DNA of 64,000 bases from Hydrogenoanaerobacterium saccharovorans (GTDB lineage: Bacteria; Bacillota; Clostridia; Oscillospirales; Ruminococcaceae), in assembly GCF_003814745.1 (NCBI RefSeq), contig NZ_RKRD01000001.1, positions 1,302,001 through 1,366,000 of the forward strand, read 5' to 3'. This document shows, piece by piece, positions 25,416-33,114 of the stretch. The translations under genes were made by a program, and so were the position numbers. How positions within the stretch are numbered: position 1 is the first letter of the stretch; the number at the start of each line of letters is the position of its first letter. The notes under the pieces were generated by a model, which had not been told where the DNA came from, did no database searches, and saw only the letters and a program-made list of their open reading frames with translations.

Positions 25416-26615
25416 ATGTCATCGGCTTTGGAATACTGGGTTTGGTTGGGGATGGCCTTCGGCAGCGGCAACGGCAGAACCGATGAGATTATCCGTCGCT
25501 TTCCTAATATAGAAGAGTTTTATTTATCAGGCGGTTATCGCGAAATTTCGCAAATTACAAAAGGAGAAACCGAAAGGCTTGTTGCTGCAAAGTTGGATGA
25601 CGCCAAGCGCATTATCGAAAAAATGCACAAACAAGGCATTACAATCATTACGCCGGATGACGAGAGATACCCCAACCGTTTGCGTAACATCTACGGCATG
25701 CCCTGCGTACTCTATGTCGACGGCGAACTCGGCGATTTGGATAACGAACTTGCAGTAGCAATGGTGGGTACACGCCGTTGTTCCGATTATGGCTATCGTG
25801 CCGCAAATAAAATTGCAAGCGAACTGGCTCAAGCAGGTTCGGTAATTGTAAGCGGTCTCGCTGCCGGTATTGATACTGTTTGCCATACCGCCGCGCTTAA
25901 ACAAGATCGGCGCACTATAGCAGTATTGGGCTGCGGTATTGATAAAACCTACCCGTTACAGAACAAGACTTTAAGAGAGCTGATTGCTAAAAATGGCGCA
26001 GTTATTTCAGAATTTGTACCGGGTATGGCACCTTATGCGGGGAATTTTCCTATCCGTAACCGCATTATTTCCGGGCTTTCAATGGGTGTTGTAGTGGTAG
26101 AAGCCGGCGAGCGCAGCGGCTCTCTTATAACAGCCCATGTTGCGCTTGACCAAGGCAAAGATGTATTCGCCGTACCCAACGACATTTTTAACGAAAGTGC
26201 ACGCGGAACATTTTCGTTGTTACGGCAAGGTGCAATTCCCGTCAGCAGCGGTTTGGATGTGCTGGAAGAGTATCGCTATCGCTTTGCGGGTACAATAAAG
26301 CTTGAAAAATTACAGTCTGCGCCTAATACAAAAAATAAAACATCCCCCGCAGTTGTGCAAACAAGCTTAATGAACAAAGCACCGCTTGAAGAACCAGAGC
26401 TAACAGTGCAGGAAAGGGCGCCAAAGCCCGACCTCGAGGGTGTTACAGGTGATGCGCTTTTGGTTTATCATCTACTTACCAATGTCCCAATGCATACAGA
26501 AGAAATTTCTATAAAATTACAAAAACCCATAAATCAAGTCTTGACAGCATTGACAGAACTTGAAATAATGGGTTTAGTGTCTGCACATTCGGGTAAACGC
26601 TATAAACGAATTTAA
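25416..26615 (+). CDS. dprA: DNA processing protein DprA
   Basis: This is a 399-residue protein. An N-terminal SAM/HhH-like region is followed by the Rossmann-like DprA core with MVGTRRCSDYGYRAANK, SGLAAGIDTVCHTAAL, and EAGERSGSLITAHVALDQG. A C-terminal winged helix starts near TGDALLVYHLL. DprA protects incoming single-stranded DNA and loads RecA in natural transformation. The gene is kept in many bacteria with no known competence. AAGGAGGACGG precedes the ATG. topA follows, as in many Firmicutes. Confidence 0.96.
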   Translation: MSSALEYWVWLGMAFGSGNGRTDEIIRRFPNIEEFYLSGGYREISQITKGETERLVAAKLDDAKRIIEKMHKQGITIITPDDERYPNRLRNIYGMPCVLYVDGELGDLDNELAVAMVGTRRCSDYGYRAANKIASELAQAGSVIVSGLAAGIDTVCHTAALKQDRRTIAVLGCGIDKTYPLQNKTLRELIAKNGAVISEFVPGMAPYAGNFPIRNRIISGLSMGVVVVEAGERSGSLITAHVALDQGKDVFAVPNDIFNESARGTFSLLRQGAIPVSSGLDVLEEYRYRFAGTIKLEKLQSAPNTKNKTSPAVVQTSLMNKAPLEEPELTVQERAPKPDLEGVTGDALLVYHLLTNVPMHTEEISIKLQKPINQVLTALTELEIMGLVSAHSGKRYKRI

Positions 26616-26631
26616 ACATTTTCATTGTCAC

Positions 26632-26683
26632 GGTTGTTATTACTGTATGCATTGCCGCCACAATGCATACAGTAATAGCAACC
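26632..26683. repeat. Long near-perfect hairpin between dprA and topA
   Basis: GGTTGTTATTACTGTATGCATTG (26632-26654) and CAATGCATACAGTAATAGCAACC (26661-26683) are inverted copies around a 6-base loop. The only departure is one T opposite G, which pairs in the plus-strand RNA. There is no T tract after it, so it is not a standard terminator. It lies 43 bases before topA. It may be a processed or stable hairpin, or a protein site. Confidence 0.7.
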
Positions 26684-26725
26684 TAAATGGATCGATATTA
26701 TTGAGATATAGGCTAGGTGATCAAA

Positions 26726-29068
26726 ATGGCTACAAAAAAAGCAGAAGAAAAGATAACAGAAACCGCTCAAGCAGATTTGACGGCAGAAGCTGTGGATACA
26801 GATGAGAGCAGTACCAAAGCAGTAAAAGCGACCAAGGCTACTAAACCAAAAGTGGCGGCTAAAAAGAGTACTACAAAAAAGAAAGCGGCTGCAAAGTCAG
26901 CACCAGCAAAAAAGGCTGCGACTACCAAAACTACAAAGAAAAAAACAACAAAATCCAAGAAAAGTGACGAGGACATTGATGTACTAAAGGATGGAAATCT
27001 TGTTATCGTTGAGTCACCCGCAAAGGCGAAAACGATTATGAAATATTTGGGCCCTGGTTATGACGTTATTGCCTCCATGGGCCATATTCGCGATTTACCC
27101 AAAAGCAAGCTGGGTGTCGATGTAGACAACAACTTTGAACCGCATTACATCCCGATTAAGGGCAAAGAAGAGCTTGTGCGCACCCTCAAGAAAAAGGCAA
27201 AAGCAAGCAAAATTGTCTATCTTGCTACCGACCCCGACCGCGAGGGAGAGGCGATTTCTTGGCATCTTGCACACCTGCTGGATTTGGATTTGACTGCATC
27301 CAATCGTATTACCTTTAACGAAATTACCAAAACAGGTGTTCGATATGGTATGGAGCATCCCCGCACGATTGATATCGATTTGGTAAATGCTCAGCAGGCG
27401 CGCCGTATACTGGACCGTATTGTCGGGTATAAAATCAGCCCGTTTTTATGGCGAAAAATCAAACGCGGTTTATCGGCAGGCAGGGTACAGAGTGTTGCCG
27501 TACGCTTGATTGTTGACCGTGAAAAAGAAATTCGTGCATTTGTTACCGAGGAGTACTGGTCAATCGATGCAAAACTGCTCGGTAAAGAAAGCACAAAGCA
27601 GATACCAGCCAAACTATATGGCAAAGATAAAAAGATTGAAATAAAAACCGGCGAAGAAGCCGATGCTATTTTACAAGAGCTGAAAGGCGTTCAATATCTT
27701 GTTGAAAGCGTCAAGAAAAGCGTACGTAAAAAATCTCCTGCACCTCCCTTTACTACATCCACCATGCAGCAGGAAGCATCGCGTAAACTTGGCTTTCAAG
27801 CTCGCCGCACCATGAAAGCAGCGCAAGAACTTTACGAAGGTATCGATGTAAAAGGTATGGGTGCTGTTGGTCTCATCACGTATATGAGAACCGATTCTTT
27901 GCGTATTTCCGAAGAAGCACAGCAACAGGCGGAAGAATTTATCACGGGCAAGTACGGCAAAGATTATCTGCCGCAGACACGGCGCCAGTATAAATCCAAA
28001 AACAATGCGCAGGATGCACATGAGGCGGTTCGCCCCACTATGCCGTCCCTCACACCCGAAGAAGCAAAAGAAAGCCTTACGAACGACCAATATAAGCTCT
28101 ATAAGCTTATTTGGGAGCGCTTTATTGCAAGCCAAATGGCAACCGCATTGCTTGATACCGTAGCGGTGGATATTCGTGCAGGCGAATATTTGTTTAAGGC
28201 TTCGGGCTATTCTGTAAAATTTGATGGTTTTACCGTGCTGTACGAAGAAGGCAAGGATGAAGAAACCGAAGAAGGCGGAGCTTTGCCTGCGATGGAAGTC
28301 GGAGATGAACTTAAGCTGAAAGAACTGCTGCCCAATCAGCATTTCACACAGCCCCCGGCGCGTTTTACCGAGGCATCGCTTATTAAAACGTTGGAAGAAA
28401 ACGGCATTGGCAGACCTTCCACCTATGCTCCAACCATCACCACCATATTGGTGCGCAATTACGTAGAGCGCGATGGAAAAGCGTTGAAACCCACTCCTTT
28501 AGGCGAAGTTACCACGCAACTGATGGAAGAACAGTTTAAAGATATTGTGGATGTTACCTTTACCGCAAATATGGAGCATGACCTTGACTCGGTAGAGACA
28601 GGTGATGCCGATTGGGTTGAAACATTGCACAAATTCTATGGTGATTTTGCCGCTACACTTGAAAATGCTGAAAAAAATATGGACGGCACCCGTATGAAAG
28701 TACCCGAAGAAGAATCGGATGTAGACTGCGAGCTTTGCGGACGCAGAATGGTGATTAAAACCGGCCGTTTTGGTAAGTTCCTTGCATGTCCGGGGTTCCC
28801 GGAATGTAAAAACACCAAAAAAATCGTGCAAGAGGCAGAGGGGAACTGTCCGAAATGCGGTTCAAAGATGCTTACAAAAAAATCGCAGAAAGGCAGAGTG
28901 TTCTATGGCTGCAGTGCTTACCCCAATTGCGATTTTATTACATGGGATTTGCCTTTGAAAGAAAACTGCCCCGATTGCGGTGCAACTTTATTTAAGAAAT
29001 CGGGTAAAATGGGTAAAATTTATTGTGCGAAAGAAGATTGCGATTACGAGAGAGGGTTGAAGGATTGA
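26726..29068 (+). CDS. topA: DNA topoisomerase I with lysine-rich N-terminal tail
   Basis: This is a 780-residue type IA topoisomerase that relaxes negative supercoils. The Toprim domain starts at about residue 88 (NLVIVESPAKAKTIM, with DPDREGEAISW later). The catalytic tyrosine is Tyr386 in LITYMRTDSLR. Three Cys4 zinc fingers follow at the C-terminus (CELCG...CPGFPEC, CPKCG...CSAYPNC, CPDCG...CAKEDC). Residues 1-87 are an unusual extension: a first acidic part, then about 50 residues almost all Lys, Ala, Thr and Ser, like a histone H1 tail. ATG 26726 follows TAGGTGATCAAA. trmFO overlaps its stop codon. The enzyme call is firm; the role of the tail is unknown. Confidence 0.96.
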   Translation: MATKKAEEKITETAQADLTAEAVDTDESSTKAVKATKATKPKVAAKKSTTKKKAAAKSAPAKKAATTKTTKKKTTKSKKSDEDIDVLKDGNLVIVESPAKAKTIMKYLGPGYDVIASMGHIRDLPKSKLGVDVDNNFEPHYIPIKGKEELVRTLKKKAKASKIVYLATDPDREGEAISWHLAHLLDLDLTASNRITFNEITKTGVRYGMEHPRTIDIDLVNAQQARRILDRIVGYKISPFLWRKIKRGLSAGRVQSVAVRLIVDREKEIRAFVTEEYWSIDAKLLGKESTKQIPAKLYGKDKKIEIKTGEEADAILQELKGVQYLVESVKKSVRKKSPAPPFTTSTMQQEASRKLGFQARRTMKAAQELYEGIDVKGMGAVGLITYMRTDSLRISEEAQQQAEEFITGKYGKDYLPQTRRQYKSKNNAQDAHEAVRPTMPSLTPEEAKESLTNDQYKLYKLIWERFIASQMATALLDTVAVDIRAGEYLFKASGYSVKFDGFTVLYEEGKDEETEEGGALPAMEVGDELKLKELLPNQHFTQPPARFTEASLIKTLEENGIGRPSTYAPTITTILVRNYVERDGKALKPTPLGEVTTQLMEEQFKDIVDVTFTANMEHDLDSVETGDADWVETLHKFYGDFAATLENAEKNMDGTRMKVPEEESDVDCELCGRRMVIKTGRFGKFLACPGFPECKNTKKIVQEAEGNCPKCGSKMLTKKSQKGRVFYGCSAYPNCDFITWDLPLKENCPDCGATLFKKSGKMGKIYCAKEDCDYERGLKD

Positions 29069-30372
29069 TGCCGGTATCGGTTATCGGGGCGGGGCTTGCA
29101 GGCTGCGAAGCTGCTTGGCAGCTTGCAAACCGCGGCATAAAGGTGCGCCTGCACGAGATGAAACCGCAGAAATTCTCTCCTGCTCATAAATACAATGGTT
29201 TTGCAGAGCTTGTCTGCTCCAATTCACTCAAAGCAATGCGGATTGAATCTGCAGCTGGGCTATTAAAAGAAGAAATGCGCCGTCTCGGTTCGCTTATTAT
29301 AGAATGCGCCGATGCTACTGCTGTTTCGGCAGGCGGTGCGCTTGCGGTGGACCGCGAACGCTTTTCGGATATGGTTACAGCCAAAATATCGCAGCACCCC
29401 AACATTGAGGTGATTGCAGGTGAGGTTACTGAAATTCCCGATGGCGATGTTATCATAGCTACAGGGCCGCTTACTTCCGATGCCTTTTCGGCAGCTGTCA
29501 AAAATTTGCTCGGCAGCGAATACCTTAGTTTTTACGATGCCGCAGCGCCGATTGTAAGCTTTGACAGTATTGATCAGGACAAGGTGTTTTTTGCCGCTCG
29601 CTACGACCGCGGCGATGCAGATTACATCAATTGCCCTATGAATAAAGAAGAATACGAGAGTTTTCACTCTGCGCTTATTTCTGCCGAATCCGTGCAGTTG
29701 AAAAGCTTTGAAAATATGACAGTTTACGAGGGCTGTATGCCCGTCGAGGTGCTTGCCAAACGCGGTACCGATGCAATCCGTTATGGTCCGCTAAAACCTG
29801 TCGGCTTGAGAGACCCGAAAACAGGGCATCGCCCTTGGGCGGTGGTGCAGCTGCGTAAAGAAAATGCCGAGGGCAGTTTGTATAACCTGGTGGGTTTTCA
29901 AACCAATCTGCGCTTTCCCGAACAAAAACGTGTGTTTTCTATGATACCGGGGTTGGAAAATGCCGATTTTATGCGCTACGGTGTGATGCATCGTAACACT
30001 TTCATCCACAGCCCGCGTCTGCTGGATCATACGTATCGCCTGAAAAAAGATGGTAGAATCTACTTTGCAGGGCAGATGACCGGTGTTGAGGGGTATATCG
30101 AATCAACAGCATCGGGTATTCTTGCAGGCATCAACCTTGCACAACGCTTGCAAGATAAATCACCGTTGGTATTACCGCGCGAAACGATGCTTGGTGCACT
30201 TACCGCTTACATCAGCGACGAAAGCGTCTCCAATTTTCAGCCAATGGGATGCAATATGGGCATTTTACCGCCTTTGGGTGATAAAATACGAGATAAAAGT
30301 GCGCGCTATCTTGCATTGGCACAGCGCAGCTTGCAGTGCCTCGATGAGCAACTGTCGGCTTTAAATCAATAG
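29068..30372 (+). CDS. trmFO: Methylenetetrahydrofolate-tRNA-(uracil-5-)-methyltransferase
   Basis: This is a 434-residue FAD enzyme that makes m5U54 in tRNA using methylenetetrahydrofolate, the Gram-positive alternative to TrmA. The FAD loop VIGAGLAGCEAAWQLA is at the N-terminus. LVCSNSLKAMRIESAAGLLK and YEGCMPVEVLAKRG carry conserved cysteines. FAGQMTGVEGYIESTASG is the second FAD motif. The start is ATG 29068, overlapping the topA stop (ATGA), so the two are translationally coupled. This topA-trmFO order is typical of Firmicutes. Confidence 0.97.
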   Translation: MPVSVIGAGLAGCEAAWQLANRGIKVRLHEMKPQKFSPAHKYNGFAELVCSNSLKAMRIESAAGLLKEEMRRLGSLIIECADATAVSAGGALAVDRERFSDMVTAKISQHPNIEVIAGEVTEIPDGDVIIATGPLTSDAFSAAVKNLLGSEYLSFYDAAAPIVSFDSIDQDKVFFAARYDRGDADYINCPMNKEEYESFHSALISAESVQLKSFENMTVYEGCMPVEVLAKRGTDAIRYGPLKPVGLRDPKTGHRPWAVVQLRKENAEGSLYNLVGFQTNLRFPEQKRVFSMIPGLENADFMRYGVMHRNTFIHSPRLLDHTYRLKKDGRIYFAGQMTGVEGYIESTASGILAGINLAQRLQDKSPLVLPRETMLGALTAYISDESVSNFQPMGCNMGILPPLGDKIRDKSARYLALAQRSLQCLDEQLSALNQ

Positions 30373-30395
30373 AAATGATGATGGGTGGGGTTGAA

Positions 30396-31418
30396 ATGAA
30401 AGTAATTTTAGATGCATTCGGCGGTGATAACGCGCCTGTTGAAACCATAAAAGGCGCAGCCATGGCAGTTCAGGAATATGGTGTTACTGTACTGCTCACC
30501 GGCGACGAAGAAATTATCAAACGCGTTGCAAAAGAGCAGGGTGTTACACTTAGCGGCATTGAAATTGTACATGCACCAACTGTAATCCCTGTTTGTGCCG
30601 AGTCAACCTCTATCACGAAAGAATACGCCGACAGCTCACTTGCAGTTGGCTTAAAACTGCTTGTAGAGGGTAAAGGCGATGCATTTGTTACCGCAGGCAG
30701 CAGCGGTGCTTTGGTGGTTGGCGCTACATTGATTGTCAAACGCATCAAAGGTATCAAGCGCGCCGGTTTCGCACCGGTTATCCCTTGTGTAGGCGGCAAC
30801 GGCAAATATATGCTGATGGATTCCGGCGCAAACATCGACTGCCGCCCCGAAATGCTGATGCAATTTGGTATTATGGGCTCGGCGTATATGAATAAGATTA
30901 TGGGGATTTCAAATCCTAAAATAGGGCTTATCAATGTTGGTGTTGAAGAGAGTAAAGGGGGCGAGCTGCAATTAGGTGCATATGAACTGCTGAAAAAAGC
31001 CCCTGTCAACTTTACAGGCAATGTCGAACCTCGTGAGTTGCCGTTTGGCGCGTGCGATGTTGCTGTGTGCGATGGCTTTTCGGGCAATATCGTATTAAAA
31101 TTGACCGAGGGCGTTGCAAAAGCATTTACCACCCAAATCAAGGGCATTTTTATGCAAAACTTTAAAACAAAACTGGCTGCGCTTGCAGTCAAAAACGGTA
31201 TGAAGAATTTTAAAAAGCAGATGGATTATACCGAGCACGGCGGCGCTGCGCTGCTTGGTATTGCAAAGCCTACAATCAAGGCACATGGCAGCTCCAATGC
31301 AAAGGCGTTTAAGAATGCCATACGGCAAGCGGCAAGTTTTGCTCAGCTTGATGTTATCGGCGAGATTGAAAAAGGCTTGCAGGAGATAAAAAACAGCGCG
31401 CAGGAGACAGTAAAATGA
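30396..31418 (+). CDS. plsX: Phosphate acyltransferase PlsX
   Basis: This is a 340-residue PlsX, which converts acyl-ACP to acyl-phosphate for phospholipid synthesis. It begins MKVILDAFGGDNAPVETIKG, the family signature, and includes TAGSSGALVVGATLIVKR and DSGANIDCRPEML. ATG 30396 follows GGTGGGGTTGAA; the earlier ATGs at 30375-30381 lack spacing to a ribosome site. It overlaps rnc by four bases. The acpP gene often found between plsX and rnc is absent here. Confidence 0.96.
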   Translation: MKVILDAFGGDNAPVETIKGAAMAVQEYGVTVLLTGDEEIIKRVAKEQGVTLSGIEIVHAPTVIPVCAESTSITKEYADSSLAVGLKLLVEGKGDAFVTAGSSGALVVGATLIVKRIKGIKRAGFAPVIPCVGGNGKYMLMDSGANIDCRPEMLMQFGIMGSAYMNKIMGISNPKIGLINVGVEESKGGELQLGAYELLKKAPVNFTGNVEPRELPFGACDVAVCDGFSGNIVLKLTEGVAKAFTTQIKGIFMQNFKTKLAALAVKNGMKNFKKQMDYTEHGGAALLGIAKPTIKAHGSSNAKAFKNAIRQAASFAQLDVIGEIEKGLQEIKNSAQETVK

Positions 31419-32089
31419 ATCAACTGGAAGAAAAATTGAATTATCGGTTTCAAAATAAAAAGTTCCTAGAAATTGCACTTACGCATTCGTCTTATGCAAA
31501 TGAGACAAAACGAGATATGGAGTGTAACGAAAGGCAAGAGTTTTTGGGTGACGCTGTTCTATCCATCATCGTATCCGACTATCTTTTTAAACAGTATTCG
31601 CATTTGCCCGAGGGCGAGCTTACTAAAATAAGGGCATCATTGGTATGCGAAAAATCACTGTGCCAGTTCGCGAGAGAAATCAACCTCGGTAAATATTTGA
31701 TGCTCGGTAAAGGTGAGGAGATTACCGGTGGCAGAGAACGCCCATCTATTTTGGCAGATGCATTTGAAGCGGTGATTGCTGCAATTTACTTGGATGGCGG
31801 TATGGAGGCAGCAAGAGATTATGTGCTGCATTTTGTAGCCAATGTCATTGAAAACCACCGTAGCCCTTCATTTAAAGATTACAAAACAATTCTGCAAGAA
31901 ATTATACAGCAAAACCCAGAGGAAAAAATCACATACGTATTGGTAGATGAAAACGGTCCGGACCACAACAAAGAGTTTATGGTAGAGGTTCATCTTAACA
32001 GTAACGTCATTGGTACGGGCAGAGGGCGTTCTAAAAAAGGAGCAGAACAAATGGCAGCAAAAGAAGCACTCGAGCTGATGGGCGAATGA
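31415..32089 (+). CDS. rnc: Ribonuclease III
   Basis: This is a 224-residue RNase III that processes rRNA and structured RNAs. The catalytic signature reads ERQEFLGDAVLSIIVSDY, with Gln where Leu is usual. A second acidic site is in LADAFEAVIAAIYLDGG. The C-terminal double-stranded RNA-binding domain runs from about residue 155 to the end (GRGRSKKGAEQMAAKEAL). It overlaps plsX and the next gene by ATGA junctions. Confidence 0.97.
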   Translation: MNQLEEKLNYRFQNKKFLEIALTHSSYANETKRDMECNERQEFLGDAVLSIIVSDYLFKQYSHLPEGELTKIRASLVCEKSLCQFAREINLGKYLMLGKGEEITGGRERPSILADAFEAVIAAIYLDGGMEAARDYVLHFVANVIENHRSPSFKDYKTILQEIIQQNPEEKITYVLVDENGPDHNKEFMVEVHLNSNVIGTGRGRSKKGAEQMAAKEALELMGE

Positions 32090-33114
32090 AGCACGCTAAC
32101 ATATCCATCTTTGTACCTCACGTTGGCTGCCCTAACCAATGTAGTTTTTGCAATCAGCGCAGTATTTCCGGCGTCCAAACCGTGCCCGATGCCGCATTTG
32201 TCACCAAGACTTGCAAGGATGCGCTAAAAAATTTGGGAGAGCATTCGGCAGAAGCCGAAATTGCTTTTTTCGGCGGTAGCTTTACAGCTATTAACCGGGA
32301 GCTTATGGTTTCTTTGTTGGAAGCAGCATTTGCCTATGTTCAAAACGGCAGTTTCAAAGGTATTCGCGTTTCCACCCGTCCCGATGCGATCAACGATGAG
32401 ATTTTATCTCTTCTGCGCCGTTACGGAGTGACAGCAATCGAGCTTGGGGCGCAAAGTATGGACGATGAGGTTTTGCGCAAAAACTTGCGAGGGCATACCG
32501 CACAAGATGTTATCAATGCATCGCATCTTATTCAGCAGCATGATTTCGAACTGGGTTTGCAGATGATGGTGGGGCTGTATGGAGATACACCTGAAACTGC
32601 GTTGCAAACCGCGAAAAAACTGATTGCTTTACGCCCCCAAACGGTGCGCATTTATCCCACAGTAGTAATCAAACATACGATGCTGGCAGAGCTTTATGAA
32701 CAGGGAGCCTATACCCCAATTTCCGTTCAGGAAGCTGTGCAAATATCGGCAAAATTGTTGGAATTATTTGAAAGCAGCGGTATTCGCGTAATCCGTCTCG
32801 GGCTTCATGCATCCGACCTGCTTGAGCACGATCTGCTTGCGGGCGGTTATCATCCCGCAATGCGTGAGCTTTGCGAGGCAGAGCTGTTTGCAAAAAGCAT
32901 ATTTACAGTAATCAAACAGCATAATATCCCACAAGGGGATATCTGCATTAAAATCCCCAAAGGCTGTATTTCTAAGGCAATCGGTCAGCACAAAAGTAAT
33001 CTTAAAGCACTTTTAAATTGCGGTTATCGTGCAAAATTCATTGAAGACGGCACCCTGACCGGTTACAACTGCATTATCCAGCAACAGAGTAAGGAAGTGG
33101 AACATTGTATCTGA
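32086..33114 (+). CDS. Radical SAM protein, Elp3-like
   Basis: This is a 342-residue radical SAM enzyme. The cluster motif is GCPNQCSFCNQR (CxxxCxxC) near residue 15. FFGGSFTAINRELM follows, the second conserved block, and STRPDAINDEIL the third. The C-terminal part resembles the Elp3 linker rather than an acetyltransferase. It is translationally coupled to rnc upstream and overlaps smc by 10 bases. Relatives in this rnc-smc position are widespread in Clostridia and poorly characterised. Methylthiolation or another tRNA modification is possible; no substrate can be assigned. Confidence 0.88.
   Translation: MKHANISIFVPHVGCPNQCSFCNQRSISGVQTVPDAAFVTKTCKDALKNLGEHSAEAEIAFFGGSFTAINRELMVSLLEAAFAYVQNGSFKGIRVSTRPDAINDEILSLLRRYGVTAIELGAQSMDDEVLRKNLRGHTAQDVINASHLIQQHDFELGLQMMVGLYGDTPETALQTAKKLIALRPQTVRIYPTVVIKHTMLAELYEQGAYTPISVQEAVQISAKLLELFESSGIRVIRLGLHASDLLEHDLLAGGYHPAMRELCEAELFAKSIFTVIKQHNIPQGDICIKIPKGCISKAIGQHKSNLKALLNCGYRAKFIEDGTLTGYNCIIQQQSKEVEHCI

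Noticed and set aside
27671..28342. 223-codon minus-strand frame inside topA
   Set aside because: It is antisense to conserved topoisomerase sequence and has no start signal.
30470..31192. 240-codon open frame on the minus strand opposite plsX
   Set aside because: It is fully antisense to plsX, has a Ser/Pro-rich composition typical of a mirror frame, and no family motif or ribosome site.
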